In this document: positions 44,576 to 55,756 of the stretch, one piece after another
Numbering within the stretch: position 1 is the stretch's first letter
Layout: the number at the start of each line of letters is the position of its first letter
Source of the DNA: Basidiobolus meristosporus CBS 931.73
Lineage: Eukaryota; Basidiobolomycota; Basidiobolomycetes; Basidiobolales; Basidiobolaceae
Direction of reading: 5' to 3'
Assembly: GCA_002104905.1 (NCBI GenBank)
Contig: MCFE01000560.1
Span: forward strand, 1 to 57,919
Length of the DNA: 57,919 bases
Position numbers and translations under genes: made by a program
The notes under the pieces: model-generated
Database searches by the model: none
The model's input: only the letters and a program-made list of their open reading frames with translations
What the model was told of the DNA's origin: nothing

Positions 44576-45190
44576 AAATGATGTAATGTTGTAGCTAGAG
44601 AAGTGGCATGCTTCTACTAATATCAGTAATGGGGTCTTTGAAGCTTTATTACTACTTCTTGCCTAAATCATACTGGGATGCAACTTACCATATACATGGT
44701 ACAAGTGGACAACTGTCATGTGGCTGGCAACATATGATCCAGAGATTGTCCTGATTCCAGCATGTGTTAACAGTTGCATGGTATTCACATCAAAAAATGC
44801 TACCATTGCAATGTGCTCAGATTGTCAGGAATCCACCACCATTGAGGGAAAACATTTTTCACACTCCAGATATATTCCGGTCGTACCCTGTCTGAGGAAG
44901 CTGATGCAGTCCAACAAATATTGCAAAGCTATACAGTACTGCACTCAGTATAAATCAAGTACAAACATATCTGATATATTTGATGGCAAACATTACAAAC
45001 AGCTAAGAAGCAAGGGCTACCTTGAAGGTATGTATGACCATGCCTTTTCCTTAGCACTTGGTTGATTCTCATCAAACAAGTACTCTACCAGCAAATCCTG
45101 CTGGCCACTGATTCCCATCAATCTGAATCTGCCACCCAGCTTACAGTATCCAAGCAATAATTTGATTGTAGACTCACTGGTATCTGGAGG
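44576..45190 (+). pseudogene. Tnp2 core fragment, T2 copy f
   Basis: Plus-strand equivalent of 55265-54665. It keeps Trp at 44604-44606, where copies a and i have stops. 44718-45065 reads MWLATYDPEIVLIPACVNS, a CSDCQEST zinc-type pair and KGYLEGMYDHAFSLAL, then a stop at the position of DGF. It continues in frame through CWPLIPINLNLPP to LVSG at 45190, where it is joined to an inverted partner ORF. Confidence 0.8.
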
Positions 45191-46282
45191 TAGCTCCTTG
45201 TTTTTATCACTTCCAGGTCCTTCACTGCTACTTTGGCCAAGTACTTGTTAAGTGGAGCTACACTATTTGCTTGGTAAATGTTGTACTGGTGCATCTGTGT
45301 CTGCCTGCTTGTCCCCAATTGGCATTCTTCCAGCTACCTGATGTATCTGTTGTATCCATGAGAAAAGTGTAATAAAACTCTTGAATGAGTTAACTGATCC
45401 TAAGTAATGACTAAGCGCAGAATCTTAGAATTGTTAAGAGTGACAGAAATATTAGCAGAGAAGTTCTGGTCTAATATTGGTGTTGTATATAGTTGAGTTG
45501 GGCTACAAAGGTAACAGAGTTGGTTTGCTATACAGGCTAGGCTTGGTGTTCTTAGGAATGCTAGATATGCTAGGCTTGGGTGGAAACTAGAATGGAATTG
45601 TTGAATTCTTAATTTTGCTGAGGCACAATCTTAATTTTGCTGAGACACACACTAAACCAAAAGGTTCAGTAATCTTTACTAATATTTTTCTGACCAAGTT
45701 GAATTAGTAAGCACCAAGAGACTGGACTAATTGAAATCTGTTTGGGTGCTGATATGTGCATAAGATAAATGAAAATTGTGTCATTAATTAGCTGATGTCT
45801 TGGCAACTACTAAGTGGTTGGATGGATCTCAGATGACTAATCCTTTGGAAAGGCTTAGCAGATCAGTTGAGGACATAATGACCACTTGAAAATTGATCAG
45901 GTGTGACAGCTAAAAATAGACTCTGAGAAGTGATAAAAGAAACCATTACAGGGATAAGTTTTGTTTGGGTTAGGGAAAATCAGTTAGGGTACTAGATTTT
46001 CTAATGGAGTAAATTGGCTAAGTTTTAAATGTTGATGCACAACAGTATCTTTGATGCTTGTCTGGAGCTTTCAGCCCTGCTTGTAATGCGCTCTTGAGGA
46101 AGATACTCATTTTTAGCCATGACACCCTTGTTCTCCTGTCTTTGTTAGCTTCTGCTATTCTTGAAACACTTTCTAAGCAAACTAATACAGGCCCAAAATC
46201 TGTTTGCTTGCTCAAATCCAGGATAATGCTTATGGAACAGGTCAATCACATTCTGCTTGGCCTTGAGTTCCCAATGGTCTCA
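45191..46282 (-). pseudogene. T2 partner ORF, copy f (inverted), split by a solo LTR
   Basis: Minus-strand matches to the Trp-rich region and first repeat unit of the partner ORF. 46245-46018 covers the HYPGF to repeat-start part in a shifted frame, and 45340-45195 the repeat end (PGSDKNKEL-like). The solo LTR lies between. When the LTR and one gtatc copy are ignored the two halves align continuously with 56780-57180. Confidence 0.75.
45348..46044. repeat. 697-bp solo LTR of an otherwise unseen element
   Basis: Starts TGTTGTATCC and ends TGCACAACA, with target duplications gtatc at 45343-45347 and 46045-46049. It interrupts the inverted partner ORF exactly, and the host alignment resumes on both sides. 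No ORF. It has internal short repeats (TCTTAATTTTGCTGAG twice near 45606-45650). It matches no other LTR in the window. Confidence 0.85.
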
Positions 46283-47725
46283 GCAATACTTGGAAATAGT
46301 CTAAAATCTAGATGAGGAGATAATATATGTAGAGCAAACAATTTCCCAGGCAAAGAATGCAGTATCTTTGCTGCAATAAAGGAACTCAAGTTACTCAATT
46401 TCACAGCCAATAATTGAGCCACTCCCCAATGTAACAGCATAGGAGTACTGTAGAGTATCTGAAGCACAACAACAGTACCCAAAGATAAAGCCTGCGGAAA
46501 AACCTATCACATCATTGGAGGGAGAGAATGTTGTGTTTGTGCTCAAGCCTAAAAATCAAAAGACATTGAAGATTCATGAAGTCATTGTGTGCAATAATGA
46601 AGAGTGGGCTAAAATTCAAGAGGCTGTTAGGAGTCTAGCACAGTATCACCCTAAGGCCTGCATACCATGGGACCATCAGGAACTCAAGGCCAGTCCAATG
46701 CACTTAACATATTGCATAGGCATTCTCTTGGATTCAAGTAAGCAAACAGAGTTTGGTCCTGTGTTAGTATGCTTACAAAGTATCTCATGAATAGCAAAAA
46801 CTATAAAAAGCAGAAGAACTATGGTGCTATGTCTAAAAATTAGCATCCTCCTCAAGAGCTTCCCACAAGCAGGGCTGAAAGCTTCAAACAAGCAGCAAAG
46901 AAACATCAGGTAGCTGGGAGCATGCCTGTTAGGGAAAGCAGGCAGAAGCAGAAGCATCTGTGCAGCATTTATCAAGGAGAAAATGTAGTTTAATACAAAA
47001 AGCACTCAGTTACAACAGCAGTGAAGGACTTGACAGTGATAGGAGCCTGCAGCTTTCTCAGGAACCTGTCACAAGCAGGGCTGGAAGGTCCAAACAAGCA
47101 GCAAAGAAATGTTTGGTTGCCAAGAAAGTGGCAGCAACAGACAAGTAGACAAAAATGGATGCACCATTTCAGCATTCATTAAGGAGAAGGCAAAGTACTA
47201 TATAAGAAGCACTTGGCCACAGTAGCAGTGAAGGACTTGACAGTGATAAAAGCCTGCAGCTATCTCAGGAGCCTGTCAGAAGCGGGGCCATTATTTCCAA
47301 GCAAGCAGCTAAGAACTTTCAGGTTGCGGGAGTAGTGCTGGCAAGGGACAAGCAGACATAAGCAGATTGACCAGTGCAGCATTCATCAAGGAGAAACAGA
47401 GCATAATACAAGAAGCTCTCAGCAAAGGTAGCAGTGAAAGACCAAGCAGCAATAGCAGTAAAGGTAAAGTGAATAAGGTGTACCCAAGCCAGAAGCAGGG
47501 CAGAGTGAGAAAAAAGCTGCAGTTCTCACCATATTACACTGTCTGCCCAGAACAGGCTGAATCCTATAATAACCAAGAAGAATCATCAACAAGACATCAG
47601 CTGCTTTCTCAAGTGTTGCAAGTGCAGCCAGCTGAGCTGCACCCCAGTGAGGTAGATGTGTTTGCAGAGAAAAGCAGTTTGTCTATCACTGCCTCCGCAT
47701 CCTCCATTATTGACAGAGTGGAGAC
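46283..47725 (+). pseudogene. T2 partner ORF, copy g (three repeat units)
   Basis: Starts mid-gene at the coiled-coil part (46285-46400). 46515-46790 covers EGENVVFVLKPKNQKTLKI and WAKIQEAVRSLA. Three 207-nt-type repeat units follow (about 46840-47040, 47041-47250, 47251-47460), against two in copies a and i. 47367-47855 then reads the Lys/Gly linker, a Glu/Ser region and the IIDRVE motif. Stops are present in units 1 and 2. The ORF runs into inverted transposase N-terminal sequence at about 47726. Confidence 0.78.
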
Positions 47726-48123
47726 TATGCTGTCTACATGCTGCATGGATGAGAGGCTTGCTACAATGACAACATGGTCTTTTTTCTCTTCTCTTGCAGT
47801 GTTCAATCACTGTAGTCTTGCCAATGGATCATATGTCTTGATGTTTACATCATAATTCTATTGTAACAATTTTTTGTCAATATTCATGCCAGCTTAAGAC
47901 CGTCTTCTATAGAGATCTTTGCACCTGCATGAATGTAAAATTAAATGATGGCCCACCATAGTAAGCATTATAAATACAGTGGTGGCACAATATGTACACA
48001 TATTTTTAACACTATATCCCCTTTGGTTTGGCCCACCTCTATATAAACACCACCAGAAAATATAGTAAAGTTGTCTAGTCTCAAGCAAACCCACTGCAGA
48101 CAGCAGCAGAAGAATGGCCAAGC
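47726..48123 (-). pseudogene. Tnp2 N-terminal stub, divergent spacer and partner-ORF start, copy h
   Basis: 47810-47730 on the minus strand encodes the zinc-finger-like start (CKRREKRPCCHCSKPLIHAACRQH, read in part). 47871-48060 is the divergent spacer with a TATATAAA at about 48040. 48061-48123 on the plus strand is the partner-ORF start (AAAGTTGTCTAGTCTCAAGC). Copia D cuts it at 48124. Like copy b, this is a start-to-start cassette without a catalytic core. Confidence 0.7.
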
Positions 48124-48472
48124 TGTTGTAAGAGTCTTGGAGATATTGGAAGTGATTTGGGGAACAAGTAGATTATGTGGTTCTCACTTAATGATTTATT
48201 GAATGTAAAAGCAGTATTTATACTTTTACCTGGTCTTGGCATTACAAACATGTAGAATAGGCTAAGGAAGGTCCCAAGAACATGTGTGCAAAGTTTGGGG
48301 CTGTTTGGACAACTTTGAGAATTTTCATGTGCTAGGTACCTGGTATTTTGATGAAAATATTCTAGGTAAATCCCAACAAGGAATTTGGTCAGTATTCTCT
48401 AGGATTTAAGGGCAATAATCTAAATGACTAAGTTAGGTGAGTATTTAGGTGGAATTACAAATTTTTACAACA
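48124..48472 (-). repeat. Copia D 3' LTR
   Basis: 349 bp. The polypurine tract on the minus strand, GAGTGGGAG, is next to it. The pol frame ends inside it at 48445. Confidence 0.93.
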
Positions 48473-50310
48473 CTCCCACTCAGCTGAATGTTCATACTGA
48501 CTAGTCCTAATTTTGACCTAAGATATTCAAACTTGTCTCTAGCTAATGGTTTGGTAAATATGTCTGCAATCATTTCATCTGTAGGGCAGTAAACTAAGCT
48601 CACTAAGTTATTCTCTATAGCTTCACATATGAAATGATGTCTAATATCTATGTGCTTGGTTCTAGCATGAAAAGTTGGATTTCTATCTAATTGTATACAT
48701 CCTTGATTACGTTGAAATAAAGTAATAGGTGTTTTTTGACATAGGCCTAAATCTGTAAAAAGTTTTCTTAACCATGTTGCTTCTTTTGTAGCTCCACAGG
48801 CTGCCATATACTCTGCCTCTGTGGTGGAAAGTGCTATGGTTGGTTGCTTTCTCAAATTCCATGAAATTACTCCTTTACAGTAAAGAAAAGTGTATCCTGT
48901 GGTGGATCTTCTGTCTTCCAAATTTTGTCCCCAATCAGCATCAGAGTATCCCACAAGATCCTGTTCTGAGTCCTCATAAGTGTATCTTAAGCAGATATCA
49001 GCAGTTCCTTTTAGGTATCTAAAAATCCGCTTGACTGCTGCAATATGATCTGATCCATAGTTCTGATTATGTTGGCTGACAACTCCCACTGAAGATGAGA
49101 TATCTGGACATGTTCCAAGCATGATATACATCAGACTGCCAACCATAGATTGATAAGGAAAGTCAGGGCTTTCAGATGGCACCAAGCTCTCTTGATTTGG
49201 TTGAGTTTTGACCAAGTTAAGGTTTGTCTCCATTGGGGTAGCTGCTGGTTTACAGTCTTCCATTTGGTACTTCTTTAGTATATCTTGAATATACTTGGAT
49301 TGACTTAGGGTGATAGTCTGGGTACTTCTGTCTATGGAGAACTTAATCCCTAAGTAGTAACTAAGTTCTCCTAGATTGGACATCTTGAGCTCCTTGGATA
49401 GGCGGGATTTAGTCTCTTCCAATGTTTCTAGGTTATTGCCAGCTATAATAAGATCATCCACATATAGAGCTAATAGAGCTGGATTTGCTCTATCTGGCTT
49501 ATAGTATATACTATAGTAAGCATTACTTCTTTTGAAACTCAAAGATTCCAAATAAGAATCTATCTTGCAATTCCAGGCTCTTGGTGATTGTTTAAGACCA
49601 TATAGTGACTTTTTAAGCCTGCAGACCAAATGGGGGTTATCTTGGTCAACAAACCCATCAGGCTGGTCCATATACATGTCCTCATCAAGTTCTCCACTCA
49701 AAAATGCAGTTTTTACATCCATTTGATGAATAAAAAACTTATATTTGGCTGCATTAGCCAAAATTAATCTGATGGAATTAAACTTGGCTACCAGTGCAAA
49801 GGTCTTGGTATAGTCAAGTCCTTTTGTTTGAGAGTATCCTTTGGCTACAAGTCTGGCTTTGTATCTTTCAATTGTACCATCAGCTTTGTATTTTGTCTTG
49901 AAGACCCATCTGCATCCAATTGATTTTTGGTTGATTGGTAAATTGACTAAGTTCCAAGTTTGATTTTCCAATAGGGCCTGATATTCCTCAGTCATTGCAG
50001 ATCTCCAAAACTTTGTCTGAGGGCTATTTAGGGCCTCTTTTACAGTCTGGGGCTCATCAATATGGACTGAATAGGCATAGGCTAAGTTTGTACCCTCATT
50101 GATATTGTAATTAGGGCTATTTCTTGTGCAATTGGATCTCCGGGCATTTGATACTGGAATGATCACTTCAGGGATATTCCTGGGCACTGATTCTGGCTGA
50201 ACCATGGTTGTAGAGTCCTCTGGAGTGAAAAGATTCTCATTGTATTGCTCTGATTCAAACCTGACAATTGGTGGACTTGAGATCAAATTTGTGTCATCAT
50301 CTGATGCCAT
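48445..50310 (-). CDS. pol: Copia D pol, reverse transcriptase-RNase H segment (open, part of a broken pol)
   Basis: 621 codons without a stop. Linker, then reverse transcriptase (WVFKTKYKADGTIERYKARL, HQMDVKTAFLSGEL, YGLKQSPRAW, intact LYVDDLIIAG), then RNase H (YSDADWGQNLEDRRSTTGY, LSTTEAEYMAACGATKEA) and the Copia end (ADIFTKPLARDKFE). This is the longest intact catalytic stretch among the retroelements here. Its likely original start is upstream in gag-pol: the Met at 50310 is internal. The upstream integrase is frameshifted, so the complete polyprotein cannot be made. The C-terminus reads through the polypurine tract into the LTR. Confidence 0.9.
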   Translation of the reverse strand: MASDDDTNLISSPPIVRFESEQYNENLFTPEDSTTMVQPESVPRNIPEVIIPVSNARRSNCTRNSPNYNINEGTNLAYAYSVHIDEPQTVKEALNSPQTKFWRSAMTEEYQALLENQTWNLVNLPINQKSIGCRWVFKTKYKADGTIERYKARLVAKGYSQTKGLDYTKTFALVAKFNSIRLILANAAKYKFFIHQMDVKTAFLSGELDEDMYMDQPDGFVDQDNPHLVCRLKKSLYGLKQSPRAWNCKIDSYLESLSFKRSNAYYSIYYKPDRANPALLALYVDDLIIAGNNLETLEETKSRLSKELKMSNLGELSYYLGIKFSIDRSTQTITLSQSKYIQDILKKYQMEDCKPAATPMETNLNLVKTQPNQESLVPSESPDFPYQSMVGSLMYIMLGTCPDISSSVGVVSQHNQNYGSDHIAAVKRIFRYLKGTADICLRYTYEDSEQDLVGYSDADWGQNLEDRRSTTGYTFLYCKGVISWNLRKQPTIALSTTEAEYMAACGATKEATWLRKLFTDLGLCQKTPITLFQRNQGCIQLDRNPTFHARTKHIDIRHHFICEAIENNLVSLVYCPTDEMIADIFTKPLARDKFEYLRSKLGLVSMNIQLSGSVVKICNST

Positions 50311-50319
50311 TTTTGGTGA

Positions 50320-51023
50320 AAATTTGAATTTTCATCAAACAACACATCCCTGGACTTGATCAGCTTTTTGCTTTGGTATTGTAGAGTCTGTATGCCTTAC
50401 TCTCATTGCAGTAGCCCAAAAATATGCATTTTACATTTTTTGGCTCAAATTTTGACTGATTTCCAACCAGTTTTTTGGCATATGCTGTACGCCCAAATAT
50501 TCTTATATGTTCTGCACTTGGTCTGTATCCATGCCATGCTTCAAATGGAGTAGAATTACAAAGTATTCTTTTATAACTCCTATTTTTAAGGTATACAGCA
50601 GTGGCAACTGATTCCGCCCAAAAATATAGGATAATTTTTGATCATGGATCATAGATCTTGCCATATCAATTATTGATCTGTTAGCTTGTTCTGCTACTTC
50701 ATTTTGCTGTGGGGAGTATGGTACAGTAGTCTCTTGCTCTATCCCTTGATTTTTGCAGAAGTGGATGAAGAGTTTTGAGGTATATTCTCCATCATTGTCA
50801 GTGCATATTTTCTTGATTTTTTCACCAGTTTCTCTCTCCACCATGGCTTTAAACTCCCTGAACTTAGACAGAGCTTCTTCCTTTCTCTCCATGAAGTAGA
50901 CCCATGTGTATCTTGTATAATCATCAATAAAAGTAATTAAATACTTCATCCTGCCTAAGGATAAATTTTGCATAGGTCCACACAGATCTGAGTGAATTAG
51001 ATCTAATTTGTTCTAAGTTTTGA
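50320..51023 (-). pseudogene. Copia D integrase core, frameshifted
   Basis: 50973-50503 carries FIDDYTRYTWVYF, the second catalytic Asp (CTDNDGEYTS) and the PQQNEVAEQANRS motif (family consensus PQQNGVAERxNR, third catalytic Glu retained). A frameshift follows at about 50620: the FWAESVATAVYLKNR part is in another frame. A second break lies near 51023, between the integrase zinc finger and the core, and a stop near 50320. Confidence 0.87.
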
Positions 51024-52451
51024 TTACCCAGAGCTCTTGAATGGTTGTCTGGCTTGTTTCCCATATATGCAGGCTTCACAGTGCTCCAAATTAGCTGGGG
51101 GATCAATTTTCACTCCAGCAATTAGCTGATCTTTGATCATTTTGTGCAAATAATCAAAATTAATGTGTCCAAATCTCCTGTGACAAAGCATTGGTGTTTC
51201 TTCATTTAAGTTACTTATATTGGCTTCCAAATATGATAGAATATAAGTCAACTTGTATAGATTCTGATCAATGATGCCCAAAGCAATATGGGCACCATTT
51301 TGATCAGTGATCCTGCATCCAGAATTGTCAAAACTGAAACTGAGTCCTTCTGCTGTGGCCTTGCTTACAGAGAGTAGGTTCTGGGCTATTTCTGGTACAT
51401 AGAGTACTTCTTTAAAGGTCAGTGTATGGCTTCCTTCACTGCTTCTAAGGTTTACTTGGATGGTTCCTTCTTGCACTGCATCAAGTGTTCTATTGTCACC
51501 CACAAAAACCTTCTTAATTAGAATTTCTTGATATTGGGTAAAAAGTTCTTTTTGGTGTTTAAAGTGTTGAGATGCTCCAGAGTCAATATACCACGCCTGA
51601 TAATCCTTGTTTGTGGTCATATTTAGTTCAGATATGAACAGTCTATCTTCAGTTGTTGCAGCATTTCCATATTCAGGCTTCTTTTGCTGATAATCTCTCT
51701 TTTTGAGACACTGGTCTGATGTGTGTCCTTTCCTTTTGCAGTAGTTACAAAACAGGTTGCTGTTGCCTTTGTAGGGTCTTGGGTACCTCCTTTGTTGGTT
51801 ATCATTGCTTATTAAAGCGTATTCTTCTTCCTTCTTATTGGCGCTTGTTTTTCTTAATTCTTTGTCCAGGAGCCTTCCATATACATAATTTAAGGTCAAA
51901 TCTTCAGTTCTGGACTCTAGGGCTGATACAAGGCTTTGAAAATTGTCTTTCAGGCTATTCAGGATGGTAACTATCACATCCTCATCAGTAGTTGGTACGC
52001 CCACAGATTCCATCTCATCTACCAGCAGGGTAATTCTGTTAATTAGATTTTTCATTTCTTCTCCTGGCAGCATCTTTGTAGTAAAGAATTTTTGTCTCAG
52101 ATACATTTTCTTGGCAGCTGAACATGACTGGTAGGTGTCTTCCAATGCTTTCCAGGCATTCTTTGCTGTTTTTGCTCTTGAGCATTGAATTAGCAATTTG
52201 TCCTTGACATTAAGGCAAATGCAGTCAAAGGCACTTTGTTCTTTCTTCTGGTACTTTAAGGCTTCCTCTCCCACTTTTTTAGGAGGGCATTTTTCTCCCA
52301 TGGCAATATCCCAAAGGCCTCTTTCTTGTAGCAGCATCTTCATCTTCACCTTCCACACTTGGTAGTTAGATCCATCCAACTTTTCAGCAGAGGAAAAAAT
52401 TCCAGTAATAGTAGTAGTAGAAATTGCAGAGAGTGACAGCTTGGGGCTCAT
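51024..52451 (-). CDS. gag-pol: Copia D gag-protease-integrase zinc finger
   Basis: I choose ATG 52449-52451 (MSPKLSLSAIS), just downstream of the LTR. The frame is open further upstream, but only through primer site and LTR. In order: Gag (LDGSNYQVWKVKMKMLLQE, MYLRQKFFTTKMLPGE), CCHC zinc knuckle (CNYCKRKGHTSDQC), protease (WYIDSGASQHF), integrase zinc finger (CHRRFGHIN ... CEACIYGKQARQPF). Open for about 475 codons, then TAG-type loss of frame at 51024. Confidence 0.88.
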   Translation of the reverse strand: MSPKLSLSAISTTTITGIFSSAEKLDGSNYQVWKVKMKMLLQERGLWDIAMGEKCPPKKVGEEALKYQKKEQSAFDCICLNVKDKLLIQCSRAKTAKNAWKALEDTYQSCSAAKKMYLRQKFFTTKMLPGEEMKNLINRITLLVDEMESVGVPTTDEDVIVTILNSLKDNFQSLVSALESRTEDLTLNYVYGRLLDKELRKTSANKKEEEYALISNDNQQRRYPRPYKGNSNLFCNYCKRKGHTSDQCLKKRDYQQKKPEYGNAATTEDRLFISELNMTTNKDYQAWYIDSGASQHFKHQKELFTQYQEILIKKVFVGDNRTLDAVQEGTIQVNLRSSEGSHTLTFKEVLYVPEIAQNLLSVSKATAEGLSFSFDNSGCRITDQNGAHIALGIIDQNLYKLTYILSYLEANISNLNEETPMLCHRRFGHINFDYLHKMIKDQLIAGVKIDPPANLEHCEACIYGKQARQPFKSSG

Positions 52452-52455
52452 AACC

Positions 52456-52803
52456 TGTTGTAAGAGTCTTGGAGATATTGGAAGTGATTTGGAGAACAAG
52501 TAGATTATGTGGTTTTCACTCAATGATTTATTGAATGTAAAAGTAGTATTATACTTTTACCTGGTCTTGGCATTATAAACATGTAGAATAGGCTTAGGAA
52601 GGTCCCAAGAACATGTATGCAAAGTTTGGGGCTGTTTGGACAATTTTGAGAATTTTCATGTTCTGGGTACCTGGTATTTTGGTGAAAATATTCTAAGTAA
52701 ATCCCAACAAGGAATTTGATAAGTATTCCCTAGGATTTGAAGGTGATGATCTAAGCGACTAAGTCAGGTGAATATTTAGGTGGAAATACAAATTTTTACA
52801 ACA
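52456..52803 (-). repeat. Copia D 5' LTR
   Basis: 348 bp. The half-tRNA primer site GGTTATGAGCCCCAAG lies directly inside (52440-52455). Confidence 0.93.
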
Positions 52804-52831
52804 ATTATTGCAGTCTTTCAGCGCTCTATTA

Positions 52832-55756
52832 CTATTTTAAGTGGATCCAGTTGGCCAGGACTTCCAATTGCCTTATATGGCAAGAAACTTGATGGTATTT
52901 TGACGGCCTCACAGCGGGACTCTGGTGGCTTTTTTTTGGCAGTATGACGGCCTGCTGCTGGTTATGTATAATGCTACCATACCAATTTACTAAATGGTAT
53001 TTCCCTTTTCTACCTCCCCTTGTGCAGTTCATATATTCCACTGTAGAATCACCTTTCTTTATTTGCTTACCCACTACTTCCTTGGGTACTCCACATATAG
53101 TTCAAATCAAAAAAAATTATGGCCTCCTGCTTACTAACCTCTACAAACGCACACACCTGCCGCAATTGACATACTTCTATCACCTCAACTTTATGGCTTT
53201 TTAATGTGATACTTGCAAAGTTGCCATATACCTTGTACTGCTGGTAGCATATACATCTTGCAAACATATGCTTGGTTGTTGCCACTTCTGCCATGAATAC
53301 CTCCTGAATATTGGCAAAGAACTTCTTGGTATTTAGCCAATATATTCCTTCTCCCTGCTGGATTCTAGTCCCCCTTATAGGTGCGCTCTGGCTTTTGTTT
53401 GTGTGAATTCTGTATTGAATGGTGTAGAAGTTGGCTTGTGACCACAAGAAATCCGGCATATCTTGGTGGAGTTTTCCTGATCAAAATTAGTTGCTTGTTG
53501 CACCCAACCCAACTTTGCATTACTTAACTGATTACCCATGCATTGGGGCTGCTTAGCTTCTTAATGCCATAGGCATAGGTGTCTCCATGTGCGCATTTGT
53601 CCTCAGTATATTCCAACTCTTTCTGGCTGTCCTCCATGTGCCAACTCATCACATCTATGACAGACTTGAAGGTAATATTCTTGATGAGATGGGGATATGG
53701 TAGTACCTGCAACTTGACTTGTCTTCCTATCTCCCCACACATCCGCTCCATAGGAAACTCCCAAAGGTGAAGCAAGGCCCAATATTCTCCACACACCATG
53801 CAAGATGGAGTTGAGAATGGATACAGTAGTGGCAGAGATCTACACGTTCAGCTTTATGTTTGTAGTATAGCCACTCAAATCCCATCACAAACTCCTCACA
53901 CAACAGCTGTAGATGCGTCAAGTTGGCATTGGTGATCTGCTTCTGGATAAATATTCCTACAATGTCCACATATGACTCCCAATGCTTCCAATGTACTCTT
54001 GGTAGGAATGGCTTCAGAACACCACTTGAATAAATACATATCCAGATCATCCAGTCTTTGCATTTGTATTGTTGCATATGCGTATGAATATTAATTGGAG
54101 CCTTTGAGAAGTACTTAGGGTAGCGGATACTCTGTAATATCTTGCCAATTTTTTCAAATTTCTCCGGTATCTCAAAGGGCTCATTTAGCTTGAAATGCCC
54201 CATGTACAACTTAGTCATCAGTATAGGGATATTGTTGAAGAGCAAATGCATTGCTCCCAGTGGAATGCTTTTGCTCCAACAGATACCCTCTATCTTAAGT
54301 ATCTCTGGTTTCCAACTGATTCCATATTCTGGCCAATGGCTTATAGCTTGCCAACTTTGCTGCAATTGCATGCTTACCTCTGTACATTCTCTCTGTGGAA
54401 AGATGATGTTCTTAGTGCTGGTGTTTGGGTAATAATAATGTGTGTGAGTTATGGAGTAAATCCCTTGGATCTCACGCATTTGACAGTAATACCGTCCATT
54501 GTGCCCGGAAAAACCTGCTATCTTGCTGATGGCTGGGGTATCTCCAATGCAGATAATAATATGCGCTTTTACATGACGGCCATTCACCGTTATCCTGCTG
54601 GAAAGCATACAAAGTTCATTCGCAATGGATACAGGTAGCTATCCAGGTTGGGTGGTGATTTAGGCCCAGATACCAGTGAGACTACCATCAGATTATTGCT
54701 CTGATACCGTAAGATGGGCGGCAGATTCAGATTGATGAGAATCAGTGGCCAGCAGGATTTGCCGGTAGAGTACTTGTTTAATGAGAATCCATCAAGTGCT
54801 AAAGCAAAGGCATGGTCATACATACCTTCAAAGTAGCCCTTGCTTCTTAGCTGTTTGTAATGTTTGCCATTGAATATATTGGATATGTTTGCGCTTGATT
54901 GATACTGAGTGCAATACTGTATAGCTTTGCAATATCTGTCAGACTGCATCAGCTTCCTCAGATGGGGTATGACCAAAATATATATGGAGTGTGAACAATG
55001 CTTTCCCTCAATGGTGGTGGATTCCTGACAATTTGGACATGTTGCAATGGTAGCATTTTTGGATGTGAATGCCATGCAACTGTTAACACATGCTGGAATC
55101 AGGACAGTCTCTGGATCATATGTTGCCAGCTGCATGATGGCTGTCCACTTGTACCATGTACATGGTAAGTTGCATCCCAGTATGATTTTGGCAAGAAGTA
55201 GTAATAAATCCTCAAAGCCCCCATTACTGATATTAGTGGAAATGCGCTACTTCTCTAGCCACAACATCACATCATTCACCAGTAGATGGATTACTGGGCT
55301 CACTTGGCTCCATAAAGTATCCTTGGCATTTGTCTCAATGGGTGTTGTCTCATTGCATACAGGGATTTGACTGGGCTCATATGTGGTACTGTTGTTAGGC
55401 AAGATAGGCTCAAAATCCATTAGTGAACCTTCTTTGTCAGAGTTATCACTCTGCATGCCATATTCAGAAGGCTGAGGTGAGCCTAAAGGCATCACAAACT
55501 CACCTGACTCAGTTTGCGCAAGGTGACAAAGACAGCCAGGTGCCAATATAGAAGTATCAACTGGCCAGCAAGATAATGTTGGTACAGTAGTGACCAATGA
55601 ATGGTCAAATATGACTTGGGTGGCAAAACACTGGTGGTGATCCTTGTAATATTTCCTATGCTGTCTGCATGCTTCATGGCTGAGAGACTTGCCACAATAG
55701 CCACATGGTCTTTTTTCTCTTCTCTTACAGCATTGAGTCAAAGTAGTCTTGTCCAT
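52832..55756 (-). pseudogene. Tnp2-like transposase, T2 copy i (most complete)
   Basis: Starts at ATG 55754-55756. The N-terminus has Cys/His pairs (CCKRREKRPCGYC ... CRQH), probably zinc-binding. TAG at 55247-55249 replaces a Trp seen in copy f. The core has CPNC, then DGF (Asp at 54791-54793) with CWPLILINLNLPP, then CIGDTPAISK (Asp at 54540-54542) and GFSGHNGRYYC, the Tnp2 pattern. A one-base loss near 54618 and another frame change near 53780 break it. The C-terminal part is 53459-53067 and 53074-52832 (GDSTVEYMNCTR, RKGKYHLVNWYGSIIH). The gene would encode a DDE transposase of a CACTA/Plavaka-like element. It diverges from the ORF at 55979. Confidence 0.85.

Larger units (their letters stand above)
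48124..52803 (-). mobile_element. Copia D, full-length second Copia family
   Basis: LTRs 48124-48472 and 52456-52803 (TGTTGTAA ... TTACAACA) flank minus-strand gag-pol. The flanking 5 bp are caagc on the left and attat on the right, so there is no target duplication. The left flank is the start of a T2 partner ORF and the right flank the end of a T2 transposase. The element seems to sit at a recombination junction. LTR differences by eye are somewhat more numerous than in copia C. Confidence 0.93.

Noticed and set aside
45348-46044. Host intergenic DNA with unique sequence
   Set aside because: Perfect gtatc duplications and continuous partner-ORF alignment on both sides show it is an inserted LTR.
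55227-55303. Possible intron in the Tnp2 gene (GTGAGC donor, CTAATATCAG acceptor) or a 24-nt mini-intron
   Set aside because: The 77-bp version breaks the reading frame, and copy f is open straight through the region with a conserved protein. The stops in copies a and i are better explained by Trp codon mutation.
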